From the NCBI RefSeq assembly GCF_000960995.1, contig NZ_CP009435.1, positions 2,914,001 to 2,978,000 of the forward strand: DNA of 64,000 bases, read 5' to 3'. How positions within the stretch are numbered: position 1 is the stretch's first letter; each line of letters begins with the position of its first letter. Positions 1-8,200 of this stretch are shown here, piece after piece. Source of the stretch: Burkholderia glumae LMG 2196 = ATCC 33617 (GTDB lineage Bacteria > Pseudomonadota > Gammaproteobacteria > Burkholderiales > Burkholderiaceae). Both the position numbers and the translations under genes were made by a program. The notes beneath the pieces are model-generated. The model saw only the letters and a program-made list of their open reading frames with translations. It ran no database searches and was not told the origin of the DNA.

Positions 1-67
1 CTCGTATTCATGGTGTCCTTCGGTCCTGCCTGGATAGCGTCGATAAACGGATCATGCGGAAGCGGCG

Positions 68-1414
68 TCACGGCTGGCGCGCGAGCGCGCCGTCGCGCTC
101 GTCGCGCGGCGGCCTGGCCAGCGCGGCGCGCACGACGAACGTCATCAGCACCGCGAACAGCAGCGTCGCCGCGAGGAAATAGAGGCCGGCCGCGAGGCTG
201 CCGGTGGCGTCCTTGATCAGGCCCACGCCGTAGGGGCCGAAATAGCCGCCCAGGTTGGCCAGCGAGTTGATCGTCGCGATCCCCACGGCCGCGCTCGGCC
301 CGCTCAGGAACTCGCCCGGCAGCGCCCAGACCACGGTCTGGATCGAGTAGAGCGAGAACGCGGTCAGGCTCAGCAGCAGCAGTTGCAGGGCCGGCGCGTG
401 GACCCACGCGCTCGCGGCCAGCGTCAGGCCGCCCGCGGTGGTGACCACCACGATGTGGCCGTAGCGCTCGCGGCGGCGGTCCGAGTGGCGCGGCACGATC
501 AGCAGGCCGGCCACCGCGAACAGGTACGGCACGGCCGACAGCCAGCCCGCCGTGGCATCGCTCACGCCGAAGCCCTTGATGATGGTGGGCAGCCACAGCG
601 ACAGCCCGTAGATGCTGATCGGGAACGGCAGGTACAGCGCGGCCAGCAGCAGCACGCGGCGGTCCTTCAGGGCGCTGAGCGCATTGCGATGCGGGTCGAG
701 CGCGTGGCTGCGCTGGTCGGCGGCCAGCTCGCGCTCGATCCAGCGGCGCTCGGTCTCGCCGAGCCAGCGCGCCTGGGCCGGCGATTCGGGCAGCACGCGC
801 AGCGTCGGCACGCTGAGCAGCACCGCCGGCAGCCCGGTGGCGATGAACAGCAACTGCCAGTTGGCGAGGCCGAACAGGCCGTGCGTTTCCAGCAGCGCAC
901 CGGCCAGCGGCCCGGTGACGATGCCGGCGACCGGCTGCGCGAGCACCAGCAGGCCGATCACGCCGGCGCGATGGCGCATCGGGAACCATTGCGTGAGGAA
1001 ATAGAGGATGCCGGGAAAGAGGCCCGCCTCGGCCGCGCCGAGCAGGAAGCGCAGCGCGTAGAAGCTGTGCGGGCCGCTGACCCAGGCCATCGCCATGGTG
1101 ATCACGCCCCACGTAAACAGGATGCGCGCGAACCAGACGCGCGCGCCGTAGCGCGACAGCGCCAGGTTGCTCGGCACCTCGCAGAGGAAATAGCCGACGA
1201 AGAACAGCCCCGCGCCGAGCCCATAGGCGGCGTCGCTCAGGCCCACGGCCGCGTTCATGTGCAGCTTGGCGAAGCCCACCACGGTGCGATCCACATAGGC
1301 CACCACGTAGATCAGCGCGAGGAACGGCACCAGCCGCCGGGCGATATGGCCGACGATCTGCCGCTCCTGCGCGCCTTCGGTGGCACCGGCATGCCCGTCC
1401 TGCGAATTCGTCAT
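68..1414 (-). CDS. MFS transporter, anion:cation symporter type
   Basis: A 448-residue major facilitator protein that probably imports the sugar acid handled by the dehydratase encoded just upstream. The translated sequence shows about twelve hydrophobic segments, beginning with IARRLVPFLALIYVVAYVDR, the usual first helix of the anion:cation symporter (galactonate/phthalate-type) family, and a long hydrophilic central loop. The open frame runs far upstream through the neighbouring gene, but the ATG at 1414 is preceded by an AAGGAGA ribosome site and gives a normal family length. The gap to the dehydratase stop is 95 bp, so the two are probably co-transcribed. The substrate is not readable from the sequence. 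Confidence 0.85.
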   Translation of the reverse strand: MTNSQDGHAGATEGAQERQIVGHIARRLVPFLALIYVVAYVDRTVVGFAKLHMNAAVGLSDAAYGLGAGLFFVGYFLCEVPSNLALSRYGARVWFARILFTWGVITMAMAWVSGPHSFYALRFLLGAAEAGLFPGILYFLTQWFPMRHRAGVIGLLVLAQPVAGIVTGPLAGALLETHGLFGLANWQLLFIATGLPAVLLSVPTLRVLPESPAQARWLGETERRWIERELAADQRSHALDPHRNALSALKDRRVLLLAALYLPFPISIYGLSLWLPTIIKGFGVSDATAGWLSAVPYLFAVAGLLIVPRHSDRRRERYGHIVVVTTAGGLTLAASAWVHAPALQLLLLSLTAFSLYSIQTVVWALPGEFLSGPSAAVGIATINSLANLGGYFGPYGVGLIKDATGSLAAGLYFLAATLLFAVLMTFVVRAALARPPRDERDGALARQP

Positions 1415-1509
1415 CGTGTCTCCTTGAACCTTGCCGGCGGTGCCGGTGGCCGCGGCGCGCGGCCGGCACCGCCGGCAAGCACGCGGCGGCCGCGGCCGCG
1501 GCCGGTCCG

Positions 1510-3261
1510 TCAGTGCGAGTGGCGCGGCACCTCGGCGCCGCGCATGCCGACCAGGAAGTCGAGGTCGCACCCCTCGTCGGCCTGCAGCACGTGATCGACA
1601 TAGAGCCGGGCGTAGCCGCCGCGGCCGGCCTGCTCGGCCACGCCCGGCGCGGCGCTCGGATCGACGTCGCGCAGGCGCCGAGCCAGTTCCTCGTCGCTGA
1701 TGTCCAGATGCAGCCGTCCCGCCTCGCAGTCGAGCTCGATCCAGTCGCCGTTGCGCACCGCCGCGAGCGGTCCGCCCGCGGCCGCTTCCGGCGCCACGTG
1801 CAGCACCACCGTGCCGTAGGCCGTGCCGCTCATGCGTGCGTCGGAGATCCGCACCATGTCCTTCACGCCCTGGCGCAACAGCTTCGGCGGCAGGCCCATG
1901 TTGCCGACCTCGGCCATGCCGGGGTAGCCGCGCGGGCCGCAGTTCTTCATCACCAGGATCGAATCCTTGTCCACCTCCAGCGACTCGTCGCCGATGGTCG
2001 CCTTGTAGTGATCGAAGTTCTCGAACACCACCGCGCGGCCGCGGTGCTTGAGCAGCTCCGGCGTGGCGGCCGAGGGCTTGAGCACGGCGCCGCGCGGCGC
2101 GAGGTTGCCGCGCAGGATGCAGATGCCGCCGTCGGCGATCAGCGGCCGGTCCAGCGGCCGGATCACTTCCTCGTCGTAGTTCGGCGCCTCGCGCACGTTG
2201 TCCCAGATCGATTTGCCGTTCACCGTCAGCGCGTCCGGATGCGGCAGCAGCTGCGCCTCGCCGAGGCGGCGCAGCACCGCCGGCAGGCCGCCCGCGTAGT
2301 AGAACTCCTCCATCAGGAAGCGGCCCGACGGCTGCAGGTCCACCAGCGTCGGCGTGTTGCGGCCGATGCGCATCCAGTCTTCCAGTTCCAGCGGCACGCC
2401 GATGCGGCCCGCGATCGCCTTCAGGTGGATCACCGCGTTGGTCGAGCCGCCGATCGCCGCGTTGGTGCGGATCGCGTTCTCGAACGCGGCGCGCGTGAGC
2501 ACCTTCGAGAGCTTCAGATCCTCCAGCGCCATCTGCACGATGCGGCTGCCCGACAGATGGGCGAGCACGTAGCGGCGCGCGTCCACGGCCGGAATCGCCG
2601 CGTTGTGCGGCAGCGTCACGCCGAGCGCCTCGGCCATGCAGGCCATCGTCGAGGCCGTGCCCATGGTGTTGCAGGTGCCGGCCGAGCGCGACATGCCCGC
2701 CTCCGCCGACAGGAAATGATGCAGATCGATCTCGCCGGCCTTCAGCGATTCGTGCAGGCGCCACACCGCCGTGCCCGAGCCGATGTCCTTGCCCTCGAGC
2801 TTGCCGTTCAGCATCGGGCCGCCGCTCACCACGATGGCCGGCACGTCGCAGCTGGCCGCGCCCATCAGCAGCGCCGGGGTGGTCTTGTCGCAACCGGCCA
2901 GCAGCACCACCGCGTCCACCGGGTTGCCGCGGATCGCCTCTTCCACGTCCATGCTCGCCAGGTTGCGCGTGAGCATCGCGGTCGGGCGCAGGTTCGACTC
3001 GCCGTTCGAGAACACCGGGAATTCGACCGGGAAGCCGCCGGCCTCGTACACGCCGCGCTTGACGTGCTCGGCGAGCTTGCGGAAGTGCGCGTTGCAGGGC
3101 GTCAGCTCCGACCAGGTGTTGCAGATGCCGATGATCGGCCTGCCGTCGAACTCATGGTCGGGAATACCCTGATTCTTCATCCAGCTTCGATACATGAAGC
3201 CGTTCTTGTCCGTGGTGCCGAACCATTGTTGGGATCGCAGCTTCGGTTTGCTTGCCGACAT
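1510..3261 (-). CDS. IlvD/Edd family dehydratase, probably L-arabinonate dehydratase type
   Basis: A 583-residue iron-sulfur dehydratase that removes water from an aldonic acid to give a 2-keto-3-deoxy acid. Cysteines at about 56, 124 and 197 have the spacing I recall for the cluster ligands of rhizobial L-arabinonate dehydratase, and the motifs NTWSELTPCN, GCDKTTPA and SAGTCNTMGTAS are all present. Length suits the sugar-acid branch rather than dihydroxy-acid dehydratase. It lies upstream of an MFS transporter and divergent from a LysR gene, which fits a small sugar-acid uptake and dehydration operon. No aldolase or second dehydratase is adjacent, so the exact substrate (arabonate, xylonate, galactonate or similar) is inferred only. 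Confidence 0.85.
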   Translation of the reverse strand: MSASKPKLRSQQWFGTTDKNGFMYRSWMKNQGIPDHEFDGRPIIGICNTWSELTPCNAHFRKLAEHVKRGVYEAGGFPVEFPVFSNGESNLRPTAMLTRNLASMDVEEAIRGNPVDAVVLLAGCDKTTPALLMGAASCDVPAIVVSGGPMLNGKLEGKDIGSGTAVWRLHESLKAGEIDLHHFLSAEAGMSRSAGTCNTMGTASTMACMAEALGVTLPHNAAIPAVDARRYVLAHLSGSRIVQMALEDLKLSKVLTRAAFENAIRTNAAIGGSTNAVIHLKAIAGRIGVPLELEDWMRIGRNTPTLVDLQPSGRFLMEEFYYAGGLPAVLRRLGEAQLLPHPDALTVNGKSIWDNVREAPNYDEEVIRPLDRPLIADGGICILRGNLAPRGAVLKPSAATPELLKHRGRAVVFENFDHYKATIGDESLEVDKDSILVMKNCGPRGYPGMAEVGNMGLPPKLLRQGVKDMVRISDARMSGTAYGTVVLHVAPEAAAGGPLAAVRNGDWIELDCEAGRLHLDISDEELARRLRDVDPSAAPGVAEQAGRGGYARLYVDHVLQADEGCDLDFLVGMRGAEVPRHSH

Positions 3262-3378
3262 CGTTTGCCTTGCGGTGGCTAGATTTGCGTGCAGTCTATT
3301 AACAAAGTTGATAACGTACTAATGAAAAGTTGGACGTCTCACATATCGATCTCCGTATCGGTGCAAATACTTAATTTC
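3262..3378. promoter_or_regulatory. Divergent control region between dehydratase and LysR genes
   Basis: About 117 bp that is clearly more AT-rich than its surroundings and separates two divergent starts, the normal place for a LysR regulator to bind. The stretch around 3296-3325 (ATTAACAAAGTTGATAAC) has an imperfect TTAAC/GTTGAT symmetry that could be a T-N11-A type site. No clear -10/-35 pair was assigned. Confidence 0.4.
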
Positions 3379-4335
3379 ATGCTTGATTCGAACCCCTGGT
3401 ACATCCGCACGCGCCTGAAGACACGGCAGCTGCTGCTCGTGGTGGCGCTCGCCGAGGAAGGCAACATCCACCGCGCGGCGGCCGCGCTGAGCATGACGCA
3501 GCCGGCCGCCTCGAAACTGCTGCGCGAACTGGAGGAGATGCTCGGCACGGTATTGTTCGAGCGCATGCCGCGCGGCGTGAAGCCGACGCTGTACGGCGAC
3601 GCGCTGATCCGCCATGCGCGCGCCGCGCTCGGCAGCCTGGAGCAGGCGCAGGAGGAACTGAGCGCGCTGAAGGCGGGACGCCTCGGGCATGTGGCGGTGG
3701 GCGCGATCACCTCGCCCGGCGTGCGCCTGCTGCCGGCCGCGGTGGCGGACCTGAAGCGGCGCCACGCCGACATCCGCATCTCGGTGGAGATCGACACCAG
3801 CAACGTGCTGCTCGAACGCCTGGCGCAGGACAAGCTCGACATCGTGATCGGCCGGCTCTCGCCCGAGCACGACAAGCGCCAGCTGCGCTACGAAACGCTG
3901 GCCGGCGAGCTGGTGCGTGCCGTGGTGCGGCGCGGGCATCCGCTGCTGGCCGACGCGCCCAGCGCGCTGGAGGAGCTGCGGCGCCACGCCTGGATCGTGC
4001 CGCCGGCCGGCAGCGTGCTGCGCCACCGCTTCGAGCTGATGTTCCAGCGTGCCAGCCTCGCGCCGCCGTCGAGCGTGGTGGAGACGCCCGCGCTGCTGTT
4101 CATCACGCGCCTGCTCGAGAAGAGCGACATGATCGCGGTGCTGGCCGAGGACGTGGCCGACTATTACGCCGGGCACGGCATGGTGGAGATCCTGCCGCTG
4201 CCGATGGAATGCCGGATGGACGACTTCGGGCTCATCACGCCGGCCGAGAAGCTGCTCTCGCCGGCCGCCGCGCTGATGATCGAGGCGCTGCGCGCCGCCG
4301 GCCGCGAGACTTACGCGGCGCCCGCCGGCGCCTGA
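3379..4335 (+). CDS. LysR-family transcriptional regulator
   Basis: A 318-residue LysR regulator with an N-terminal winged helix-turn-helix (TRQLLLVVALAEEGNIHRAA followed by MTQPAASKLLRELEE, about residues 10-55) and a C-terminal effector-binding domain. The helix region resembles the GbpR-like branch that controls sugar and aromatic uptake genes. Two upstream in-frame starts exist (3289 and 3322), but the ATG at 3379 puts the helix-turn-helix at the usual distance from the N terminus. It is divergent from the IlvD/Edd gene and probably regulates it and itself in response to the sugar acid. Confidence 0.8.
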   Translation: MLDSNPWYIRTRLKTRQLLLVVALAEEGNIHRAAAALSMTQPAASKLLRELEEMLGTVLFERMPRGVKPTLYGDALIRHARAALGSLEQAQEELSALKAGRLGHVAVGAITSPGVRLLPAAVADLKRRHADIRISVEIDTSNVLLERLAQDKLDIVIGRLSPEHDKRQLRYETLAGELVRAVVRRGHPLLADAPSALEELRRHAWIVPPAGSVLRHRFELMFQRASLAPPSSVVETPALLFITRLLEKSDMIAVLAEDVADYYAGHGMVEILPLPMECRMDDFGLITPAEKLLSPAAALMIEALRAAGRETYAAPAGA

Positions 4336-4444
4336 GCCAGCGGGCCGGCCGCTGCGATCCGATGATCCGATGGGCGCGGCCCGCCGCCGGCCGGATTCAG
4401 CGCCTCGATCAGCCCCCTGCCGAGCGGGTAGCCGCGCGCCTGTT

Positions 4445-4912
4445 TCAGGCGCCGCCGGCTCCGGGGCCTGCCGCCGGCGGCGCCTCGTGCAGGCGCTGCA
4501 AGAACACCTTCAAGCCTTCCAGCAGCGGCGTCACCGCCTGCCATAGCGCCTCGTCGTGCAGCAGCCGGTAGGCGCCCGTCACGCCGGGCGCCGCGTCGCG
4601 GTGGTCGGCCGGCCGCCAGTTCGCGACGTGGTTCACGGCATCGGTGGCCGCGAACGCGAAGCGGCCGAGCTGGTCGGCGGGAATCCGCGACAGCGCCGTC
4701 AACAGCACCGCGAGGTTCTGCATGCCGGCCTGGACCTCGGGCTGGCTCAGGCCGCCGAGCATCTCCGCGACCTGGCTGTTGGCATCGACGAAGTCGTGCG
4801 CCACGCGCAGGAAGCCGCGCCGGTGCAGGCTGTCGAGCAGCTTGCCGAGGGCGTCGTGTGCCTCGGGGGCCGCGTGCGACGCGGCGGCTGGGCTAGCGGG
4901 AGGTTCGATCAT
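4445..4912 (-). CDS. DUF1641-like small protein
   Basis: A 155-residue, largely helical protein with no signal peptide. The central part (LLDSLHRRGFLRVAHDFVDA, then NLAVLLTALSRI) resembles DUF1641, a family often found near formate dehydrogenase or FAD-dependent oxidoreductase genes, though none is adjacent here. The frame stays open well upstream, but the ATG at 4912 starts the recognisable domain at a normal distance. Its function is unknown. The GC-rich 275 bp upstream, to the amidohydrolase stop, holds nothing I can identify. Confidence 0.6.
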   Translation of the reverse strand: MIEPPASPAAASHAAPEAHDALGKLLDSLHRRGFLRVAHDFVDANSQVAEMLGGLSQPEVQAGMQNLAVLLTALSRIPADQLGRFAFAATDAVNHVANWRPADHRDAAPGVTGAYRLLHDEALWQAVTPLLEGLKVFLQRLHEAPPAAGPGAGGA

Positions 4913-5187
4913 GGGCGGCTCCGGGCGCTCGTGAATGAGCCCCCATTCCAGCAGCGATCCGGCTTCGGCGCCCGGCCCGCCGGCGCGGGCGGCCTGCTTC
5001 CCGCCCCACCCCGAGCGGCGCAGCGAGCCCGCCCCGCGATCGCTCGCCGGGCCCGCTGCGCCGCCCCGCGCGCGATCCGCCCAGGCGCGCCCGGCAAGCC
5101 CGGCGGTGCACGCGTGCGGCGCGCGCCGCACCACGAAGCAGGCGCCATGCCCGCCATCGCGCGGCCCGCCGCGGGGCCGCGCGGCGC

Positions 5188-6375
5188 TCAATCGAGCAGG
5201 CTGCCGTCGCGCGCCACCACGCGCCCCGCCGCCACCACCAGCCGCCGCGGCGGCCGTGCCGCGACCGCCTCGGCCGGCGTGTCGGCCTGCACCAGCACCA
5301 GATCGGCGCGCGCTCCCGGCACCAGCCCGTAGTCGGCGAACCCGCAGCCGCGTGCGGCCGAGCCGGTCACGCAGTCGAGCGCGACGGCCAGCTCGTCGTC
5401 GCGGCGCAGGTTGTAGCGCATGCCGATCAGCATCGCGCGTTCGAGCATGTCGGGGCGTCCGTAGGGGGTCCAGGTATCGCGAATCCCGTCGTTGCCGCCG
5501 GCCACCGTCACGCCGGCCGCACGGCAGGCCATCAGCGGCGGCACCTCGACGTCGGGCGGCGCGCTGGTGACGAGCGCCACCTCGAGCGCGGCCATCCGCG
5601 CCAGCAGCGCGTCGCGCGCGGGCGGGTCGATGCCGCCGAGACAGAAGCCGTGGCTGACGGCCACGCGAGCGCGCATGCCGAGCGCGGCGGTGCGATCGAG
5701 GATCGCGCCGAGCGACGCGGCGCCCATCGCCGCGCGCTCGTGCAGATGCAGGTCGAGCCGCTTGCCGTGCCGCTCGGCCAGCCCGAACAGCAAGTCGAGC
5801 GCGGCCGTCCGGTCGCCCTCGATCGCGCATGGATCGAGCCCGCCCAGGCAATCGGCGCCCGCGCGCAAGGCCGCGTCGAGCAGCGCCGCCGTGCCGGGAC
5901 GGGCCAGCACGCCCGACTGCGGGAACGCCACGATCTGCATCTCCAGCGTGCCGCGCAACGCCTCGCGCGTGGCCAGCACGCCCTCCAGATGCTTGAGCCC
6001 GGCCTCGGTGTCGACGTCCACGTGGGTGCGCAGCCGCGTGGTGCCGGCCGCGAGGAAGGCGCGCGCCAGCGCGAGCGACTGGCGGCCCGCGTGGTGGCCG
6101 CTCGTCGCGCGCCAGCGGCGCTCGAATTCGATCCGGTCGACCAGCCGCGGCCCCACCTCGTTGCGAAACCACGGCAGGCCCCAGTGCGTCTTGTCCAGAT
6201 GCGTGTGCGCCTCGACGAGGCCCGGCAGCGCGAGCGCCCCGCCGCCGTCCTCCACCGTGCAGCCGGGCGGCGCGTCGAGCGCGGGGGCGAGCGCGGCGAA
6301 GCGCTCGCCGTCGATGCGGATGTCGGCGCTGGCGCCGCTCGCGAGCCGGACGTTGCGGATCAGCAGGGAACTCAT
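5188..6375 (-). CDS. CodA-like amidohydrolase
   Basis: A 395-residue metal-dependent hydrolase of the cytosine deaminase branch of the amidohydrolase superfamily. It shows HTHLDKTHW (metal HxH, about residue 57), LHLHE near 205, a SHGFCL histidine motif near 240 and GGNDGIRDTW near 295, where the family has its metal-binding aspartate in a G-D/N-D-x-x-R-D pattern. Substrates of this branch include cytosine, creatinine and N-alkylated ammelides; which applies cannot be read. The gene lies 79 bp downstream of a GntR regulator on the same strand and may be co-transcribed with it. Confidence 0.75.
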   Translation of the reverse strand: MSSLLIRNVRLASGASADIRIDGERFAALAPALDAPPGCTVEDGGGALALPGLVEAHTHLDKTHWGLPWFRNEVGPRLVDRIEFERRWRATSGHHAGRQSLALARAFLAAGTTRLRTHVDVDTEAGLKHLEGVLATREALRGTLEMQIVAFPQSGVLARPGTAALLDAALRAGADCLGGLDPCAIEGDRTAALDLLFGLAERHGKRLDLHLHERAAMGAASLGAILDRTAALGMRARVAVSHGFCLGGIDPPARDALLARMAALEVALVTSAPPDVEVPPLMACRAAGVTVAGGNDGIRDTWTPYGRPDMLERAMLIGMRYNLRRDDELAVALDCVTGSAARGCGFADYGLVPGARADLVLVQADTPAEAVAARPPRRLVVAAGRVVARDGSLLD

Positions 6376-6454
6376 GGCGTCATCGGATCGGTGAACGTGG
6401 ACGTGGATCGGGCAAGCGACGGCGCCGCCGGATGCGCTCGCAGGCGGGCGTGGC

Positions 6455-7168
6455 TCATAGCATCGTCACCGGCAGCTCCGGTTCGAGCCGCTGCCAGACG
6501 AAGCCGATGTGTTCGAGCATCAGCCGCCGCGCGTCCTCGGGCCGGCGCGCGCGGATCGCCTCCCAGAGCGCCAGATGCTGCCCGAGCAGTTGCCCGGAGG
6601 CCTGCTCGAGCAGCGCGACGAGCCGCGTGTTGTTGAGCGAGATGTGGGTATGCAGCATCTTCGCGAGGCTGGCCTGCAGGTGCCGCAGCATCGCGTTGTG
6701 CGAGGCGCTCGCGAGCGCCGCGTGGAAGTCGCCGTCGAGCCGGGAGCCGCCCGCATGGTCGCCGGCGCGATGCGCGACGGCCATCGCGTCGGTGACGGCC
6801 TCGATCCGCGCGAGATCCTCGTCGGTGGCGCGTATCGCGGCCAGATAGGCGGTGGTGCCTTCCAGCATCAGCCGGAATTCGAGCATGTCGGGGCGCAGCT
6901 CGGGATGCTCGCTGACGAGCTGCCGCCATGGCGAGATGAGCCCGGTCTGGAGCCGGTCCGACACGTAGAAGCCCGACATCGGCCGGCTCGCCAGCAGCCC
7001 TCGCGCGACGAGCCGCTGCAACGCGGTGCGCACGGTCGAGCGCGCCGCGCCCATCGCCTCGGCCAGCTTGCGCTCGCCCGGAATCCGCTGGCCGGGCGCC
7101 CAAGCGCCCTCGATCAGCTGGGTTTCGATCTCGCGCACGATCCGCTCGGTCTGGTTGAGGGTTTTCAT
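6455..7168 (-). CDS. GntR/FadR-family regulator (FCD domain), probable lut regulator
   Basis: A 237-residue regulator with an N-terminal GntR winged helix (ERIVREIETQLIEGAWAPGQ, RIPGERKLAEAMGAARSTVR) and a C-terminal all-helical FCD ligand-binding domain containing the expected metal-site histidines (DGDFHAALASASHN). The open frame extends to 7387, but the ATG at 7168 places the helix-turn-helix normally. It is divergent from lutABC, and a perfect palindrome typical of this family lies between them, so it is inferred to repress lut transcription until L-lactate or a related 2-hydroxy acid is present. Confidence 0.8.
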   Translation of the reverse strand: MKTLNQTERIVREIETQLIEGAWAPGQRIPGERKLAEAMGAARSTVRTALQRLVARGLLASRPMSGFYVSDRLQTGLISPWRQLVSEHPELRPDMLEFRLMLEGTTAYLAAIRATDEDLARIEAVTDAMAVAHRAGDHAGGSRLDGDFHAALASASHNAMLRHLQASLAKMLHTHISLNNTRLVALLEQASGQLLGQHLALWEAIRARRPEDARRLMLEHIGFVWQRLEPELPVTML

Positions 7169-7208
7169 CAGAAGAATGTCATGGGAAGCGGTGCCGGTCG
7201 GGGCGCAT

Positions 7209-7227
7209 AAACTGGTCGTACCAGTTT
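7209..7227. promoter_or_regulatory. Perfect palindromic operator upstream of lutABC
   Basis: AAACTGGTCGTACCAGTTT: two perfect 8-bp inverted arms around a 3-bp centre. The TGGT-N3-ACCA core is the layout bound by FadR-type GntR proteins such as LldR/LutR. It lies 41 bp upstream of the divergent gntR start and 160 bp upstream of lutA, so it could control both directions. Confidence 0.75.
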
Positions 7228-7387
7228 GCCGGAATGTCGCACCGCTGTCGATCATGGCGGCCATCGGTTGACGGCGCCCGGCGAGGCGGCGGCAGCCGCC
7301 GCCCGCGGCCGCCCCGCGCGGCGGGCACGACCCCGACGGCACCGGCTCCCCCCGGCGGTGCCCGCTTCCCCCCCGCTGGAGATGCAA

Positions 7388-8200
7388 ATGAAGGTAGCCC
7401 TGTTCGTCCCGTGCTTCATCGATGCGCTATACCCGGAAGTCGCCGTCGCGACGCTGGAACTGCTGGAAAAACTCGGCCTCGAGGTCGATTACCCGCGCCG
7501 CCAGACCTGCTGCGGCCAGCCGCTCGCCAACAACGGCTGCGAGGCCGACGCGGCCGGCACCGAGGCGCTGTTCGTCGAGAACTTCGCCGGCTACGACTAC
7601 GTGGTCGGACCATCCTCGAGCTGCGTGCACCACGTGCGCCGGCACCTGACGGCGGTCGGCGAATCGCCGAAGGTGGCCGCGGTGCGCGCCAGCGCCTACG
7701 AGCTGACCGAGTTCCTGCACGATGTGCTGGGCGTGCGCGAGTTCCCCTGGGCCGCGTTCCCGCACACGGTCGGGCTGCACGAGAGCTGCAGCGCGATCCG
7801 CCATCTCCACGCGGCCTCGGCCAGCGAGATTCCCGGCGAGTCCTGGTCGAAGGCGCGCACGCTGCTCGCGGGCGTGCGCGGGATCCGCTTCGCCGCGCCG
7901 CGCCGGCCCGACGAGTGCTGCGGCTTCGGCGGCACGTTCTCGGTGACCGAGCAGGCCGTGTCGGTGCGCATGGGCCGGGACAAGGTGCGCGACCATCACG
8001 AGGCCGGCGCCGAATTCATCGTCTCGGCCGACATGTCCTGCCTGATGCACCAGCAGGGCTGCGCCGCGCGCGAGCAGCGGCCGGTGCGCTTCCTGCACCT
8101 CGCGCAGGTGCTCAACGGCCTCGACGCCGCGCAGCTGGCCGCGCCGGCCCCGCGCGGCAGGCCCGCCGCCCGCGGCGGCCGCACGGAGGCACGCGCATGA
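7388..8200 (+). CDS. lutA: L-lactate oxidation iron-sulfur protein LutA
   Basis: A 270-residue cysteine-rich (CCG domain) protein, one of three subunits that oxidise L-lactate to pyruvate. Both cysteine-rich repeats are visible: an N-terminal VPCFIDALYP with RQTCCGQPLANNGC, and a second set with LHESCSAIR and DECCGFGGTF. Two in-frame ATG codons occur at 7382 and 7388; GGAG at 7378-7381 is six bases before the second, so 7388 is preferred. The stop overlaps the lutB start (ATGA). The arginine/alanine-rich C-terminal tail is low-complexity and probably not functional. Confidence 0.9.
   Translation: MKVALFVPCFIDALYPEVAVATLELLEKLGLEVDYPRRQTCCGQPLANNGCEADAAGTEALFVENFAGYDYVVGPSSSCVHHVRRHLTAVGESPKVAAVRASAYELTEFLHDVLGVREFPWAAFPHTVGLHESCSAIRHLHAASASEIPGESWSKARTLLAGVRGIRFAAPRRPDECCGFGGTFSVTEQAVSVRMGRDKVRDHHEAGAEFIVSADMSCLMHQQGCAAREQRPVRFLHLAQVLNGLDAAQLAAPAPRGRPAARGGRTEARA

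Noticed and set aside
1513..3282. Long plus-strand open frame antisense to the dehydratase gene
   Set aside because: It mirrors the minus-strand gene in codon structure, is rich in Arg/His/Ala and shows no domain; a frame shadow of a GC-rich gene.
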